A stretch of DNA of 56,444 bases from the NCBI GenBank assembly GCA_944391015.1, contig CALXRZ010000004.1, positions 1-56,444 on the forward strand. Direction: 5' to 3'. Each line of letters opens with the position of its first letter. Within the stretch, counting starts at the first letter, position 1. Positions 17,539 to 25,465 of the stretch are shown piece after piece. Position numbers and translations under genes: made by a program. The notes under the pieces are model-generated. The model was not told where the DNA came from. It did not search any database and saw only the letters and a list, made by a program, of their open reading frames with translations. The stretch comes from an uncultured Clostridia bacterium. Its GTDB lineage: Bacteria > Bacillota > Clostridia > TANB77 > CAG-508.

Positions 17539-18477
17539 CTAATTAACCGCAAAATTTATGCCTCTTGCAACTATATCTTTCATTTTTTCAATTAAGCTAT
17601 CTATTTCCTTTGGCGTTACTATAAAATTATATTCTTCTGGTGCTAGAATTTCCTTTATTATTTGGTATTTATCCTCTTCTTGAAGCGTATTTAAAAAGTC
17701 GTTTGATTCTCCATTCTCTTGCGCTTTTTTTATAAATAGAGTTAAACTATCTGCTGCTATGGTTGCAGCTTCAACAACTGTCGGAATTCCCATTGCTATT
17801 ACAGGTATACCTAGTGTGCTTTCGGTAAGCTCCTTTCGTGCATTGCCAACTCCAGCTCCAGGTACTATTCCAGTGTCAGATAGTTGCACAGAACTACTAA
17901 TTCTTTCTATATTTCTTGAAGCAAGGGCGTCAATTATTATTACTAATTTTGGCTTTACATTGTCTATAATTCCTTTTAAAATTTCCATAGTTTCTATTCC
18001 TGTTGTTCCAAGCACTCCTGGAGAAATTGCACTTACTTCTCTAGTATTTTCATCTAAAACTTCTGGCATATATTCAAGCAAATGCCTTGTAATATCAACT
18101 TCGTTAATTACTTTTGGCCCTAAAGAATCTGGGGTTACATATATATTTCCAAGACCCACAACAAGTATTGAATCTTTTTCTGTTACGTGTTTTTCAAGTA
18201 ATGCTTTTAGTTCCTTTGTAACAACTTCTGAAGTTTTTTGTATTTCTTCCTCATTTGCTATTTTTAAATTTTTTACATCAACTGTAATATAATTGCCTCT
18301 CTTTTTTCCTATTGCTTCTTCTCCTTTTTCATTTGTTATTTTTACTCTGGATACTGAAATATTTTCATCTACGTTTTCCTCTTCTGTTTCAATGCCATCA
18401 ATATCATTTTCTATATTATGAGCTTTGTTGTATAAGTCTCTTCTCTCTAGTGCTAGGTCTGTTCTAAAATTATACAT
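17539..18477 (-). CDS. gpr: Germination protease GPR
   Basis: Protease (312 aa) made in the forespore that degrades small acid-soluble spore proteins at germination, supplying amino acids and freeing DNA. The N-terminus has the family motif RTDLALE; the pro-segment extends to about residue 65, then the mature core has VVGLGNIYVTPDSLGP, SAISPGVLGTTGIET, IIIDALASRNIERISSSVQLSDTGI and PVIAMGIPTVVEA. Length matches the family. The ATG at 18477 has GGAGG 4 bases upstream. The gene indicates that the organism can make endospores. I could not identify a convincing sigma-G promoter. The stop is followed at once by the element-bearing hairpin. Confidence 0.94.
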   Translation of the reverse strand: MYNFRTDLALERRDLYNKAHNIENDIDGIETEEENVDENISVSRVKITNEKGEEAIGKKRGNYITVDVKNLKIANEEEIQKTSEVVTKELKALLEKHVTEKDSILVVGLGNIYVTPDSLGPKVINEVDITRHLLEYMPEVLDENTREVSAISPGVLGTTGIETMEILKGIIDNVKPKLVIIIDALASRNIERISSSVQLSDTGIVPGAGVGNARKELTESTLGIPVIAMGIPTVVEAATIAADSLTLFIKKAQENGESNDFLNTLQEEDKYQIIKEILAPEEYNFIVTPKEIDSLIEKMKDIVARGINFAVN

Positions 18478-18604
18478 ATTACCTCCATATGAGCAATGCT
18501 CTGATTAAATTTTTTAATGTTTTTATTATTTTTATTTAAAAATTTAATTTTATACATTTTATTATATTTTGTATATTTTATTTTTTTCTGTTCATAATAA
18601 GAGT

Positions 18605-18753
18605 AATATCAAAGATTATTTTTTAATTTTTATTTTATATTTTTGAATTTTAAAAATTGTTACGTTGCTAAACTTTTTTGTTTTTTTCTTATCTCGTTAC
18701 AAATAGTAAATTTCTCTATTTACTATTTAGCTTAGGAAATAATCTTTGATATT
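18605..18753. repeat. Perfect 17-bp inverted repeat with inner hairpin between gpr and the YvlD-like gene
   Basis: AATATCAAAGATTATTT (18605-18621) and its exact complement (18737-18753) bracket 115 bases. Inside, an 11-bp perfect hairpin (18701-18711 with 18718-18728) has a 6-base loop. The 328-base gap between the divergent genes otherwise holds only AT-rich DNA and presumably both promoters. It could be a small element remnant, an operator or a leader structure for the plus-strand gene. Confidence 0.6.
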
Positions 18754-18805
18754 GATTTTATTTAGCTTTTAATCTGTTTAAATAGATTTTAAGGAGGTTT
18801 ATACG

Positions 18806-19174
18806 ATGGAAAATAATCAAGCTCAAGCTAAAAATAATACTTCTACTGTGTGGCAAGTTGTCGGAAGACTAATTACAGCCGCCATTGTCCTTGGTATAAC
18901 AGCATTTTTTACACCAGGTTTCCAAATTAGTAACATCTGGGCTCTAGCTGCAGCTGCGGTAGTTCTTACTATTATAGATTATTTACTTACAAGATTTACT
19001 GGTCTTCACGCTAGTGCCTTTGGTAAAGGCTTTGTAGGATTTGTTTTAGCAGCAGTTGTATTATATATAACCCAATATTTTGTTGCAGGTTACACAATTT
19101 CTTGGATTGCTGCAATAGTTGGTGCTTTAGTTTATGGTGTTGTTGACTACTTCTTGCCAGGCGAACAGTCATAA
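18806..19174 (+). CDS. YvlD-like membrane protein (phage-holin-4 superfamily)
   Basis: Small integral membrane protein (122 aa), one of two genes on the plus strand. After a polar N-terminus (1-15) there are four hydrophobic spans at about 16-36, 42-63, 72-93 and 96-117, with FTPGFQISNIWALAAAAVVLTIIDYLL and the repeated IVGALVYGVVDYFLPG. This matches the PF04020-type proteins such as B. subtilis YvlD, whose function is not established; the holin label does not mean phage origin. AAGGAGG lies 7 bases before the ATG. It is divergent from gpr and convergent with the ABC exporter, and has its own strong bidirectional terminator. Confidence 0.8.
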   Translation: MENNQAQAKNNTSTVWQVVGRLITAAIVLGITAFFTPGFQISNIWALAAAAVVLTIIDYLLTRFTGLHASAFGKGFVGFVLAAVVLYITQYFVAGYTISWIAAIVGALVYGVVDYFLPGEQS

Positions 19175-19185
19175 TTTTTGCATTT

Positions 19186-19258
19186 TTGCAAAAGGAGCCG
19201 GGCTTAAATTGTAAAAAGCTTTAATTATGTTGCCTTTTTTACAATTTAATCCCGGCCA
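19186..19258. terminator. Long bidirectional terminator hairpin
   Basis: Arms of about 34 bases (with CCGGGCTTAAATTGT on one side and ACAATTTAATCCCGG on the other) fold around a 12-16-base loop between the converging YvlD-like gene and the ABC exporter gene. A-rich and T-rich flanks on both sides fit termination in both directions. Confidence 0.7.
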
Positions 19259-19281
19259 CTTTTGTAAATATATTTTTCTTC

Positions 19282-21111
19282 CTACTCCTCTTCCTCGTCG
19301 AATTGACTATTATACAAATCTGCATAGAAGCCACCTTTTGCTAGAAGCTCTTCGTGTGTTCCTTGCTCAACTATATCACCCTGATTCATAACTAAAATTA
19401 GGTCAGAATTTTTAATAGTTGATAATCTATGTGCTATTACAAAGCTTGTTCTTCCTTTCATAAGGTTATCCATTGCTGATTGTATTTGTATTTCTGTTCT
19501 TGTGTCTATTGAACTTGTTGCCTCGTCAAGTATTAGTATTTTTGGATCTGCTAAAATTACTCTTGCAATTGTAAGTAATTGTTTTTGGCCAGCTGAAATG
19601 TTTGAAGATTCCTCATTTATCATTGAGTTATATCCATTTGGAAGTGTTTTTATATAGTGATGCACGTGTGCTGCTTTCGCTGCCTCTATTACTTCGTCAT
19701 CAGTTGCAGCTTCTTTGCTATATTTAATGTTATCTTTTACCGTACCTCCAAATAGCCAAGTATCTTGAAGTACCATACCAAACATTTTACGAAGCTCGCC
19801 TCTGTCAAAGTCTTTTATATTATGGCCATCTACTAATATTTCTCCATCTGTTACATCATAAAATCTCATAAGTAGTTTTACCATTGTAGTTTTTCCTGCA
19901 CCAGTTGGACCAACTATTGCAATTTTTTGTCCTTCTTTTACTTTAGCACTAAAGTCTTTTATTATAGTTTTATCTGGATTATATCCAAATTTAACATTCT
20001 TGAATTCTACATTTCCTTTTAATTTGCTTGTGTCTATGTTTCCTTTTGCTGTGTTAACTTCTTCTGGTTCTTCTAGGAATTCAAATACTCTTTCTGCAGC
20101 TGCCACCATTGATTGTAGCATAGATGAAATTTGTGCAATTTGGTTAATTGGTTGTGTAAATTGCTTGTTATATTGTATAAAGCTTTGTATATTACCAACT
20201 GTAATTGTTCCATTTATTGCTAAATATCCACCTGCTACTGCAACTCCTACATATCCCACATTAGATATAAAGTTCATAACAGGGTGCATTAAACCAGATA
20301 AGAATTGTGATTTCCAAGCAGAATGATATAGTTCATCATTTGCTTTATCAAATGTGTCTGTTACTTTATCCTCTGCATTGAAAGCCTTTACTACAGTAAG
20401 TCCCCCATAAATTTCTTCAACTTGACCATTTACGTGTCCTAAATATTCTTGTTGTCTGCTAAAGTATTTTTGCGATTTTCCTACTATTATTCTTACAACA
20501 AAACCTGCAACAGGTAATATTACTAATGATATAAGTGTCATTTGCCAGCTAATTGAAAACATCATTATTAGTATCCCTATTATTGTACATATTGCTGTAA
20601 TTATTTGTGTAATGCTTTGGTTTAAGTTCATACTTAATGTATCAATATCGTTTGTAATAATTGATAAAACTTCGCCGTTTGTTCTTTTGTCAAAATAGTT
20701 CATAGGAAGTTTGTTGATTTTTGCAGCTATATCATTACGTATTCTATATGTAAGTTTTTGAGCTATTCCTGTCATTGTAAAGCCTTGTACGAAAGAGAAT
20801 ATTGCACTTAATAAATATAGTCCTAATAGCATTATTGCGATTTGACCAATTTTTCCAAAGTCTATTCCACTTCCTCCAGATAATTTGCTTACTAGCCCAT
20901 TAAAAATTTCTGTAGTAGCATTTCCTAATATTTTTGGTCCTACAATAGTAAAAATTGTACTTCCTATTGCAAAGATTATTACTATTATCAATCCAATTTT
21001 GTATTTAGATAAATATGAATCGATTAACTTTTTTGTAGTCTTTTTAAAATCTTTTGGTTTTTCTGTTGTTCCTTGACCTCTTCTCATAGGTCCTCCCATT
21101 GGTCCTGGCAT
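19282..21111 (-). CDS. ABC exporter half-transporter, catalytically competent subunit
   Basis: Type IV ABC exporter (609 aa): a Gly/Met/Pro-rich N-terminus, six transmembrane spans over about 35-320, and a C-terminal ATPase with Walker A VGPTGAGKTT, Q-loop VLQDTWLF, Walker B ILILDEATSSID with the catalytic Glu, and H-loop IAHRLSTI. Its signature motif is NISAGQKQ rather than SGGQ. The start immediately follows the stop of the partner gene at 21112-23460. The partner has an intact signature but lacks the catalytic Glu, so the two form an asymmetric heterodimer with one full ATP site, as in multidrug exporters such as BmrCD or TM287/288. The substrate is unknown. Confidence 0.9.
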   Translation of the reverse strand: MPGPMGGPMRRGQGTTEKPKDFKKTTKKLIDSYLSKYKIGLIIVIIFAIGSTIFTIVGPKILGNATTEIFNGLVSKLSGGSGIDFGKIGQIAIMLLGLYLLSAIFSFVQGFTMTGIAQKLTYRIRNDIAAKINKLPMNYFDKRTNGEVLSIITNDIDTLSMNLNQSITQIITAICTIIGILIMMFSISWQMTLISLVILPVAGFVVRIIVGKSQKYFSRQQEYLGHVNGQVEEIYGGLTVVKAFNAEDKVTDTFDKANDELYHSAWKSQFLSGLMHPVMNFISNVGYVGVAVAGGYLAINGTITVGNIQSFIQYNKQFTQPINQIAQISSMLQSMVAAAERVFEFLEEPEEVNTAKGNIDTSKLKGNVEFKNVKFGYNPDKTIIKDFSAKVKEGQKIAIVGPTGAGKTTMVKLLMRFYDVTDGEILVDGHNIKDFDRGELRKMFGMVLQDTWLFGGTVKDNIKYSKEAATDDEVIEAAKAAHVHHYIKTLPNGYNSMINEESSNISAGQKQLLTIARVILADPKILILDEATSSIDTRTEIQIQSAMDNLMKGRTSFVIAHRLSTIKNSDLILVMNQGDIVEQGTHEELLAKGGFYADLYNSQFDEEEE

Positions 21112-23460
21112 CTATTCTCCTCCTTTCCCTTTTAATTCTTCTTCTGATAATTGCGATAAGGCAATTTGTCTGTAAGTTTCGTTGTTTTTCATTAACTCTT
21201 CGTGTGTTCCTTGACCTACAATTTTTCCTTCTTCTAGTACAATTATCTTATCAGCATTTAGTATAGTGCTAATTCTTTGTGCAACTATAATTACTGTTTT
21301 ATTTTCTGTTTTTTCTGCTAGAGCTTCACGTAATTTGCTATCAGTTTTAAAGTCTAATGCTGAGAAACTATCATCAAAAATAAATATTTCTGGGTCTTTT
21401 GCAATAGCTCTTGCTATTGATAAACGTTGCTTTTGTCCACCAGATACATTGCTTCCACCTTGTGCGATTGGGTCTTGATATTTGTCTGGTTTTCCTTCAA
21501 TAAATTCTGTAGCTTGTGCAATTTCTGCAGCTTTTTCCATTTGCTCATCTGACATAGAATCGTCTGCATATTTGATGTTTGATTCAATTGTTCCAGAGAA
21601 TAGTATTCCTTTTTGTGGAACATAGCCTATTATTCCTCTTAAATCTTTTTGAGCTACATCTTTAACATTTACACCATCTACTAAAAGTTCTCCTTCTGTT
21701 ACATCATAAAACCTTGGTATTAGATTTACCACAGTAGATTTACCACTACCTGTACTTCCTATTAGTGCTGTTGTTTTTCCAGGTTCTGCTGTAAAGTTAA
21801 TGTCTTCTAGTATTTCTGTATCTGCATCTGGATATCTAAATGAAACATTTTTGAATTCTACCAATCCTTTTTTGTCTGGATTAAATTTCTTTGTTTCATC
21901 TTTGTCTTTTATGCTTGGCTCTGTATCTACCACTTCGTTAATACGTCTTGCAGATACTGCTGCTCTTGGAAGCATAATTGATATCATAGATATCATTAAG
22001 AATGCCATTACAATTTGCATTGTATATTGAATAAATGCCATCATATCTCCAACTTGTAATGTTCCTGTGTCTACATTATGCGCTCCTACCCATACAATTA
22101 GTACTGTAATAGAGCTCATAATGAACATTAAAAGTGGCATCATCATTGACATTGCTCTGTTTACAAATATATTTGCTTTCATTAAGTTTTTATTTGATTC
22201 ATCAAAACGTCCTTCCTCTTTCTTTTCTTTGTTGAAAGCTCTAATTACAGGAAGTCCAGTTAAAATTTCTCTTGATACTTGGTTTAGTTTATCAATTAAA
22301 TCTTGTAGTTTTTTAAATTTAGGCATTGCAACTATGAACAATGTTCCTACAACAAATAGGATTGCAACTATTGCCACACCAATTATCCAAGCCATTGAAT
22401 AATCGCTTGTTGTTAAAACTTTAACAAAGCCTCCTATACCAATGATTGGTGCATATACAACAACTCTAAATAGAATTGCAATTAGCATTTGAATTTGTTG
22501 TATATCGTTTGTGCTACGTGTTATAAGCGATGCTGTAGAAAACTCTCTAAGCTCTGCTGTAGAGAAGCTTAGAACCTTTTTGAATACTTTGTCTCTTAAT
22601 GTTTTTCCAAGCTTTGCTGCTACTCTTGATGAACATAGCATAATCGTTATTGCACATACCATACTAATTAACGCAATGCCAAGCATTTGAAGACCAGACA
22701 CTAGTATATAATCGTTTTGTAGCTTATCTGTGTCTACTCCTAAATTTATATAAACTTGCTTTACTGCGCTAATTGCTGCTTGTTCTTTAATAGAGTCCGA
22801 CATTTGTGATATATAGCTTGTAAATTGTTCTAAAACCACATTTCTCTGTGTTTCTGGCAATTGTTCTAATAAGTCCATTACACTCATATTTTCTAAATTA
22901 GTTTGCATTTGAGCTATATTTTCTTCAGCATTTTTGCCTATATTTTCACTAGCCGATTTCTCGTTTTCTGATAAAGCTCCATTTGCTATATTTTCAGTCA
23001 TAGCTTTTATAATTTGTTCTTTAATTTGATTTGCCGTTTCTTCACTTGTTACTGCACTATATTCTACAAGTGGTTCAGCAATTAAGCTTACTAAATTGTT
23101 TAATTGGTCTTCATCAAGGTCTTTTAAAACATATAAATTATTTTCTTCTATATTGTATTCTTTTCCTAAGTATTTTTTTATAACTTTTTCTTGATGATTG
23201 TCTGGATTTTCTTCTACTAAATCATAATTTTCTAGTATCTGCTCATCAGCTTCTGTAAAGAATAAAAGTTCTTCCATAGCATCTTCTGATACTACTTCTG
23301 GAACGGCTTCTTCTATTCCACCATATTGAATTCCAACATTAACAATCTTTGATGTATAATCTGGAAGTGCTAGGTCTGTTGCTGCTTGAACACATAGCAG
23401 AATAACTATAACAAGTACTGTCATCCACGAATTTTTAAGATTTTTTAATACCTTTAACAT
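21112..23460 (-). CDS. ABC exporter half-transporter with degenerate ATP site and large extracytoplasmic insert
   Basis: Partner subunit (782 aa). The ATG at 23460 is chosen for its GGAGGA site 4 bases upstream; the frame is open for 23 more codons without one. Between span 1 (about 14-34) and span 2 (about 252-275) is a roughly 200-residue acidic, helical insert predicted outside the membrane, much longer than in most members. The ATPase domain has Walker A GSTGSGKST, signature NVSGGQKQRL and Walker B IFIFDDSFSALD, in which Asp replaces the catalytic Glu. It is therefore the non-catalytic side of the heterodimer with the 609-aa subunit, the two genes being directly adjacent. The insert might bind substrate or a partner protein. 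Confidence 0.88.
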   Translation of the reverse strand: MLKVLKNLKNSWMTVLVIVILLCVQAATDLALPDYTSKIVNVGIQYGGIEEAVPEVVSEDAMEELLFFTEADEQILENYDLVEENPDNHQEKVIKKYLGKEYNIEENNLYVLKDLDEDQLNNLVSLIAEPLVEYSAVTSEETANQIKEQIIKAMTENIANGALSENEKSASENIGKNAEENIAQMQTNLENMSVMDLLEQLPETQRNVVLEQFTSYISQMSDSIKEQAAISAVKQVYINLGVDTDKLQNDYILVSGLQMLGIALISMVCAITIMLCSSRVAAKLGKTLRDKVFKKVLSFSTAELREFSTASLITRSTNDIQQIQMLIAILFRVVVYAPIIGIGGFVKVLTTSDYSMAWIIGVAIVAILFVVGTLFIVAMPKFKKLQDLIDKLNQVSREILTGLPVIRAFNKEKKEEGRFDESNKNLMKANIFVNRAMSMMMPLLMFIMSSITVLIVWVGAHNVDTGTLQVGDMMAFIQYTMQIVMAFLMISMISIMLPRAAVSARRINEVVDTEPSIKDKDETKKFNPDKKGLVEFKNVSFRYPDADTEILEDINFTAEPGKTTALIGSTGSGKSTVVNLIPRFYDVTEGELLVDGVNVKDVAQKDLRGIIGYVPQKGILFSGTIESNIKYADDSMSDEQMEKAAEIAQATEFIEGKPDKYQDPIAQGGSNVSGGQKQRLSIARAIAKDPEIFIFDDSFSALDFKTDSKLREALAEKTENKTVIIVAQRISTILNADKIIVLEEGKIVGQGTHEELMKNNETYRQIALSQLSEEELKGKGGE

Positions 23461-23569
23461 ACTTCCTCCTTCTATTTTATTATTATTGTTACAATAATAT
23501 ATTATATTGCTTTTTTTGTATGATGTCAATTAGTATGGTAGCTTACTTTTGTGAATTTTTTGTGAACTT

Positions 23570-23599
23570 GAGCCCAAGGGGATTGTACCCCTTGGGCTC
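23570..23599. terminator. Perfect 12-bp GC-rich hairpin, possible terminator after the toxin gene
   Basis: GAGCCCAAGGGG (23570-23581) pairs perfectly with 23588-23599 across a 6-base loop, 11 bases beyond the end of the PIN gene. Neither side has an immediate T run, so termination is probable by position but not certain. Confidence 0.5.
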
Positions 23600-23610
23600 A
23601 GTAAATTATT

Positions 23611-24013
23611 TTATTCCTTATATTTATTTAAGAAATCAGTCACATTCATTATCTCAGGTCTATCTATTTGTACATCATTAAAATCTTTATCGCCTGTTAT
23701 AAAAACATCTACATCTTCTAATATAGCTGTATGCAATATTATATAATCATCATCATCTCTAATTTCAAATAATTTATTTTCTACGTATGTTGGTGAATAT
23801 ACTAAATCATAAGGAAAATTTTTTTAAAAACTCATCTAAGCATTGTTGACTTACATTAAATTTTGAATCTATCAGTTCTTTTAATTCCTCTATTGTATAT
23901 GAACATATAACAATTTGATGATTTTTAGAAATTTCATTTATTAGTTCATTTATCTTGCTACTTTTAAATATAAATGATGATATAAGAATATTAGTATCAA
24001 GCATTACTCTCAT
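23611..24013 (-). pseudogene. PIN-domain toxin (VapC-like), frameshifted by one base
   Basis: The ATG at 24013 opens a PIN domain (RVMLDTNILISSFI with the first acidic residue; IEELKELI with the second), but the frame ends after 68 codons. In the next frame the sequence continues as a normal PIN C-terminus: DLVYSPTYVENKLFE, DDDDYIILHTAILEDVDVFITGDKDF with the last two acidic residues, ending at a TAA at 23611. The total of 403 nt is 134 codons plus one base. The simplest lesion is one extra A in the run of seven at 23819-23825 (T on the plus strand). It could be a true mutation, a phase-variable state, or an assembly error. The antitoxin gene precedes it with the start and stop nearly touching. 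Confidence 0.82.
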
Positions 24014-24014
24014 A

Positions 24015-24272
24015 TCATTTATTTTTCCTTTCTTTTCTAAATTCTTTTACAAGTTTTACTACATCTTCTTCATCTTTTATTCCAAGTCTTTCTGCTTCAC
24101 CTTCAAATTCATCTTGCATTTTTTCTAGTGCAAGCATAGCAGAGTTTTTTATTACAATATCCTCTCCTTTCTGTAAAAATATTATTTTGCTACCTTCTTT
24201 AAGCTCAAGCTTATCCCTAATAGACTTTGGAATAGTTATTTGGCCTTTTGTTGTAACTTTTGCAAGTTCCAT
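24015..24272 (-). CDS. AbrB/MazE-type antitoxin
   Basis: DNA-binding antitoxin of 85 aa. Residues 1-50 form a swapped-hairpin AbrB/SpoVT domain with KVTTKGQITIPKSIRDKL and LKEGSKIIF; the C-terminal 35 residues are acidic then basic (VKLVKEFRKERKNK) and would bind and block the toxin. It is the first gene of a type II toxin-antitoxin operon with the PIN gene starting 1 base after its stop, and such proteins usually repress their own promoter. The AGAGAGG upstream of the ATG is a reasonable ribosome binding site. Since the toxin is frameshifted, the antitoxin may now act alone. Confidence 0.85.
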   Translation of the reverse strand: MELAKVTTKGQITIPKSIRDKLELKEGSKIIFLQKGEDIVIKNSAMLALEKMQDEFEGEAERLGIKDEEDVVKLVKEFRKERKNK

Positions 24273-24393
24273 TTTTCTCGCCTCTCTTTCCTTACTTTCT
24301 TTACTTTTCTTACTTTATTATATTCTATTTTAGCAATAATATCAACACTTTTTAAAAAATTTATTTTTGTAATTCATTATTACATATAAAATA

Positions 24394-24402
24394 TGTTATA
24401 AT
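24394..24402 (+). promoter_or_regulatory. Extended -10 promoter for the pseudouridine synthase
   Basis: TGTTATAAT is an extended -10 element 47 bases before the ATG at 24450. No good -35 is placed at 17 bases, which is usual for extended -10 promoters. Confidence 0.5.
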
Positions 24403-24449
24403 TAGTTATACACAAAATTTTTTATTTTATAGAAAAGGAATATCGTTAT

Positions 24450-25304
24450 ATGCAAAAACTTATTGTTGATAAAAAATTTGATAATAAAAAAGTAAGTGAA
24501 TATCTTTTTTCTAAGTTTAATGGTCTTACTAAAAACACTTTATATAAAGCTTTTAGAAAAAAAGATATTAGAATTAACAATGTAAAAATTAGCGAAGATA
24601 GCATTGTTCACTTAAATGATGAAATTACGATTTATATTATTGATGATTTATTATTTAAGAAATTTAACATAGAAAAAGTTTATGAAGACGAAAATATTTT
24701 AATAGTAAATAAACCGAATAATATAGAAGTTGTTGGAAATGATTCTTTAACTAGTATTTTGGAAAAGGAATATACATATATAGCCCCTTGCCATAGATTA
24801 GATAGAAATACTACTGGCTTACTTTTATTTGCAAAAAATGAAAGGGCATTGAATATACTGCTTGATAAATTTAAAAATAGAGAAATAGAAAAACATTATT
24901 TAGCTAAAGTTTACGGTATACCAAGTAAGAAATCTCAAACTCTTGTAGCTTACTTATTCAAAGATAATAAAAAGTCTATGGTATACATATCTGATGTACC
25001 TAAAAAAGGTTATGTAAAAATTGAAACTTCTTTTATGTTGTTAGAATCAAACAAAAAAGAGAATTATAGTTTGCTAGATGTGGAATTACACACAGGACGA
25101 ACGCATCAAATTAGAGCCCATCTAGCTCATATTGGCTTACCTATAATTGGCGACGGTAAATATGGCATAAATGAGGTTAATAAAAAGTTTGGCTCAAAAA
25201 CTCAGGAACTTTGTAGCTATAAATTAAAGTTTAATTTTACAACAGATGCAGGAATTTTGAATTATTTAAAAGGTAAGGAAATTAAGTTGAATTTATATAA
25301 CTAG
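24450..25304 (+). CDS. RluA-family 23S rRNA/tRNA pseudouridine synthase
   Basis: RNA-modifying enzyme (284 aa) converting specific uridines to pseudouridine. Residues 13-60 resemble an S4 RNA-binding domain (VSEYLFSKFNGLTKNTLYKA); the catalytic domain begins near 80 (VYEDENILIVNKP) and holds HRLDRNTTGLLLFAK, where the Asp is the catalytic nucleophile, then HYLAKVYG and LHTGRTHQIRAHLAHIGLPIIGDGKYG, all standard for RluC/RluD-type enzymes. Which RNA site is modified cannot be told. The start has AAAAGGA upstream. It is one of only two plus-strand genes and faces ftsH; a very long palindrome lies in between. Confidence 0.9.
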   Translation: MQKLIVDKKFDNKKVSEYLFSKFNGLTKNTLYKAFRKKDIRINNVKISEDSIVHLNDEITIYIIDDLLFKKFNIEKVYEDENILIVNKPNNIEVVGNDSLTSILEKEYTYIAPCHRLDRNTTGLLLFAKNERALNILLDKFKNREIEKHYLAKVYGIPSKKSQTLVAYLFKDNKKSMVYISDVPKKGYVKIETSFMLLESNKKENYSLLDVELHTGRTHQIRAHLAHIGLPIIGDGKYGINEVNKKFGSKTQELCSYKLKFNFTTDAGILNYLKGKEIKLNLYN

Positions 25305-25310
25305 ATTAGT

Positions 25311-25447
25311 GAATAATAGGATGTATTTCTTATTTTTGATTTACGTCTTAAGGTGGGGACCTACAAGCTACAAACTGTTAACGAAGTTGTACAGTTTGTG
25401 CGATGTTGGGGGACGGAAATAAAAATAAAAAATACATCCTATTATTC
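25311..25447. repeat. Long near-perfect palindrome between the pseudouridine synthase and ftsH
   Basis: Arms of about 36 bases (25311-25346 and 25411-25447) start with GAATAATAGGATGTATTT and its complement. The 64-base loop holds a second perfect 9-bp hairpin (25370-25378 with 25391-25399) and a G-rich stretch. Lying between converging genes, it probably ends both transcripts, but stem and loop are far longer than needed for that. Confidence 0.65.
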
Positions 25448-25465
25448 TTTATAATAAAATTATTC

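Noticed and set aside
18806..19174. Prophage origin suggested by holin similarity
   Set aside because: The PF04020-type family is chromosomal in many Firmicutes and no other phage genes are nearby.
23819..23825. Programmed -1 frameshift at A AAA AAA in the PIN gene
   Set aside because: A -1 shift runs into a stop after a few codons; the conserved frame needs a +1 shift, so classical -1 slippage does not explain it.
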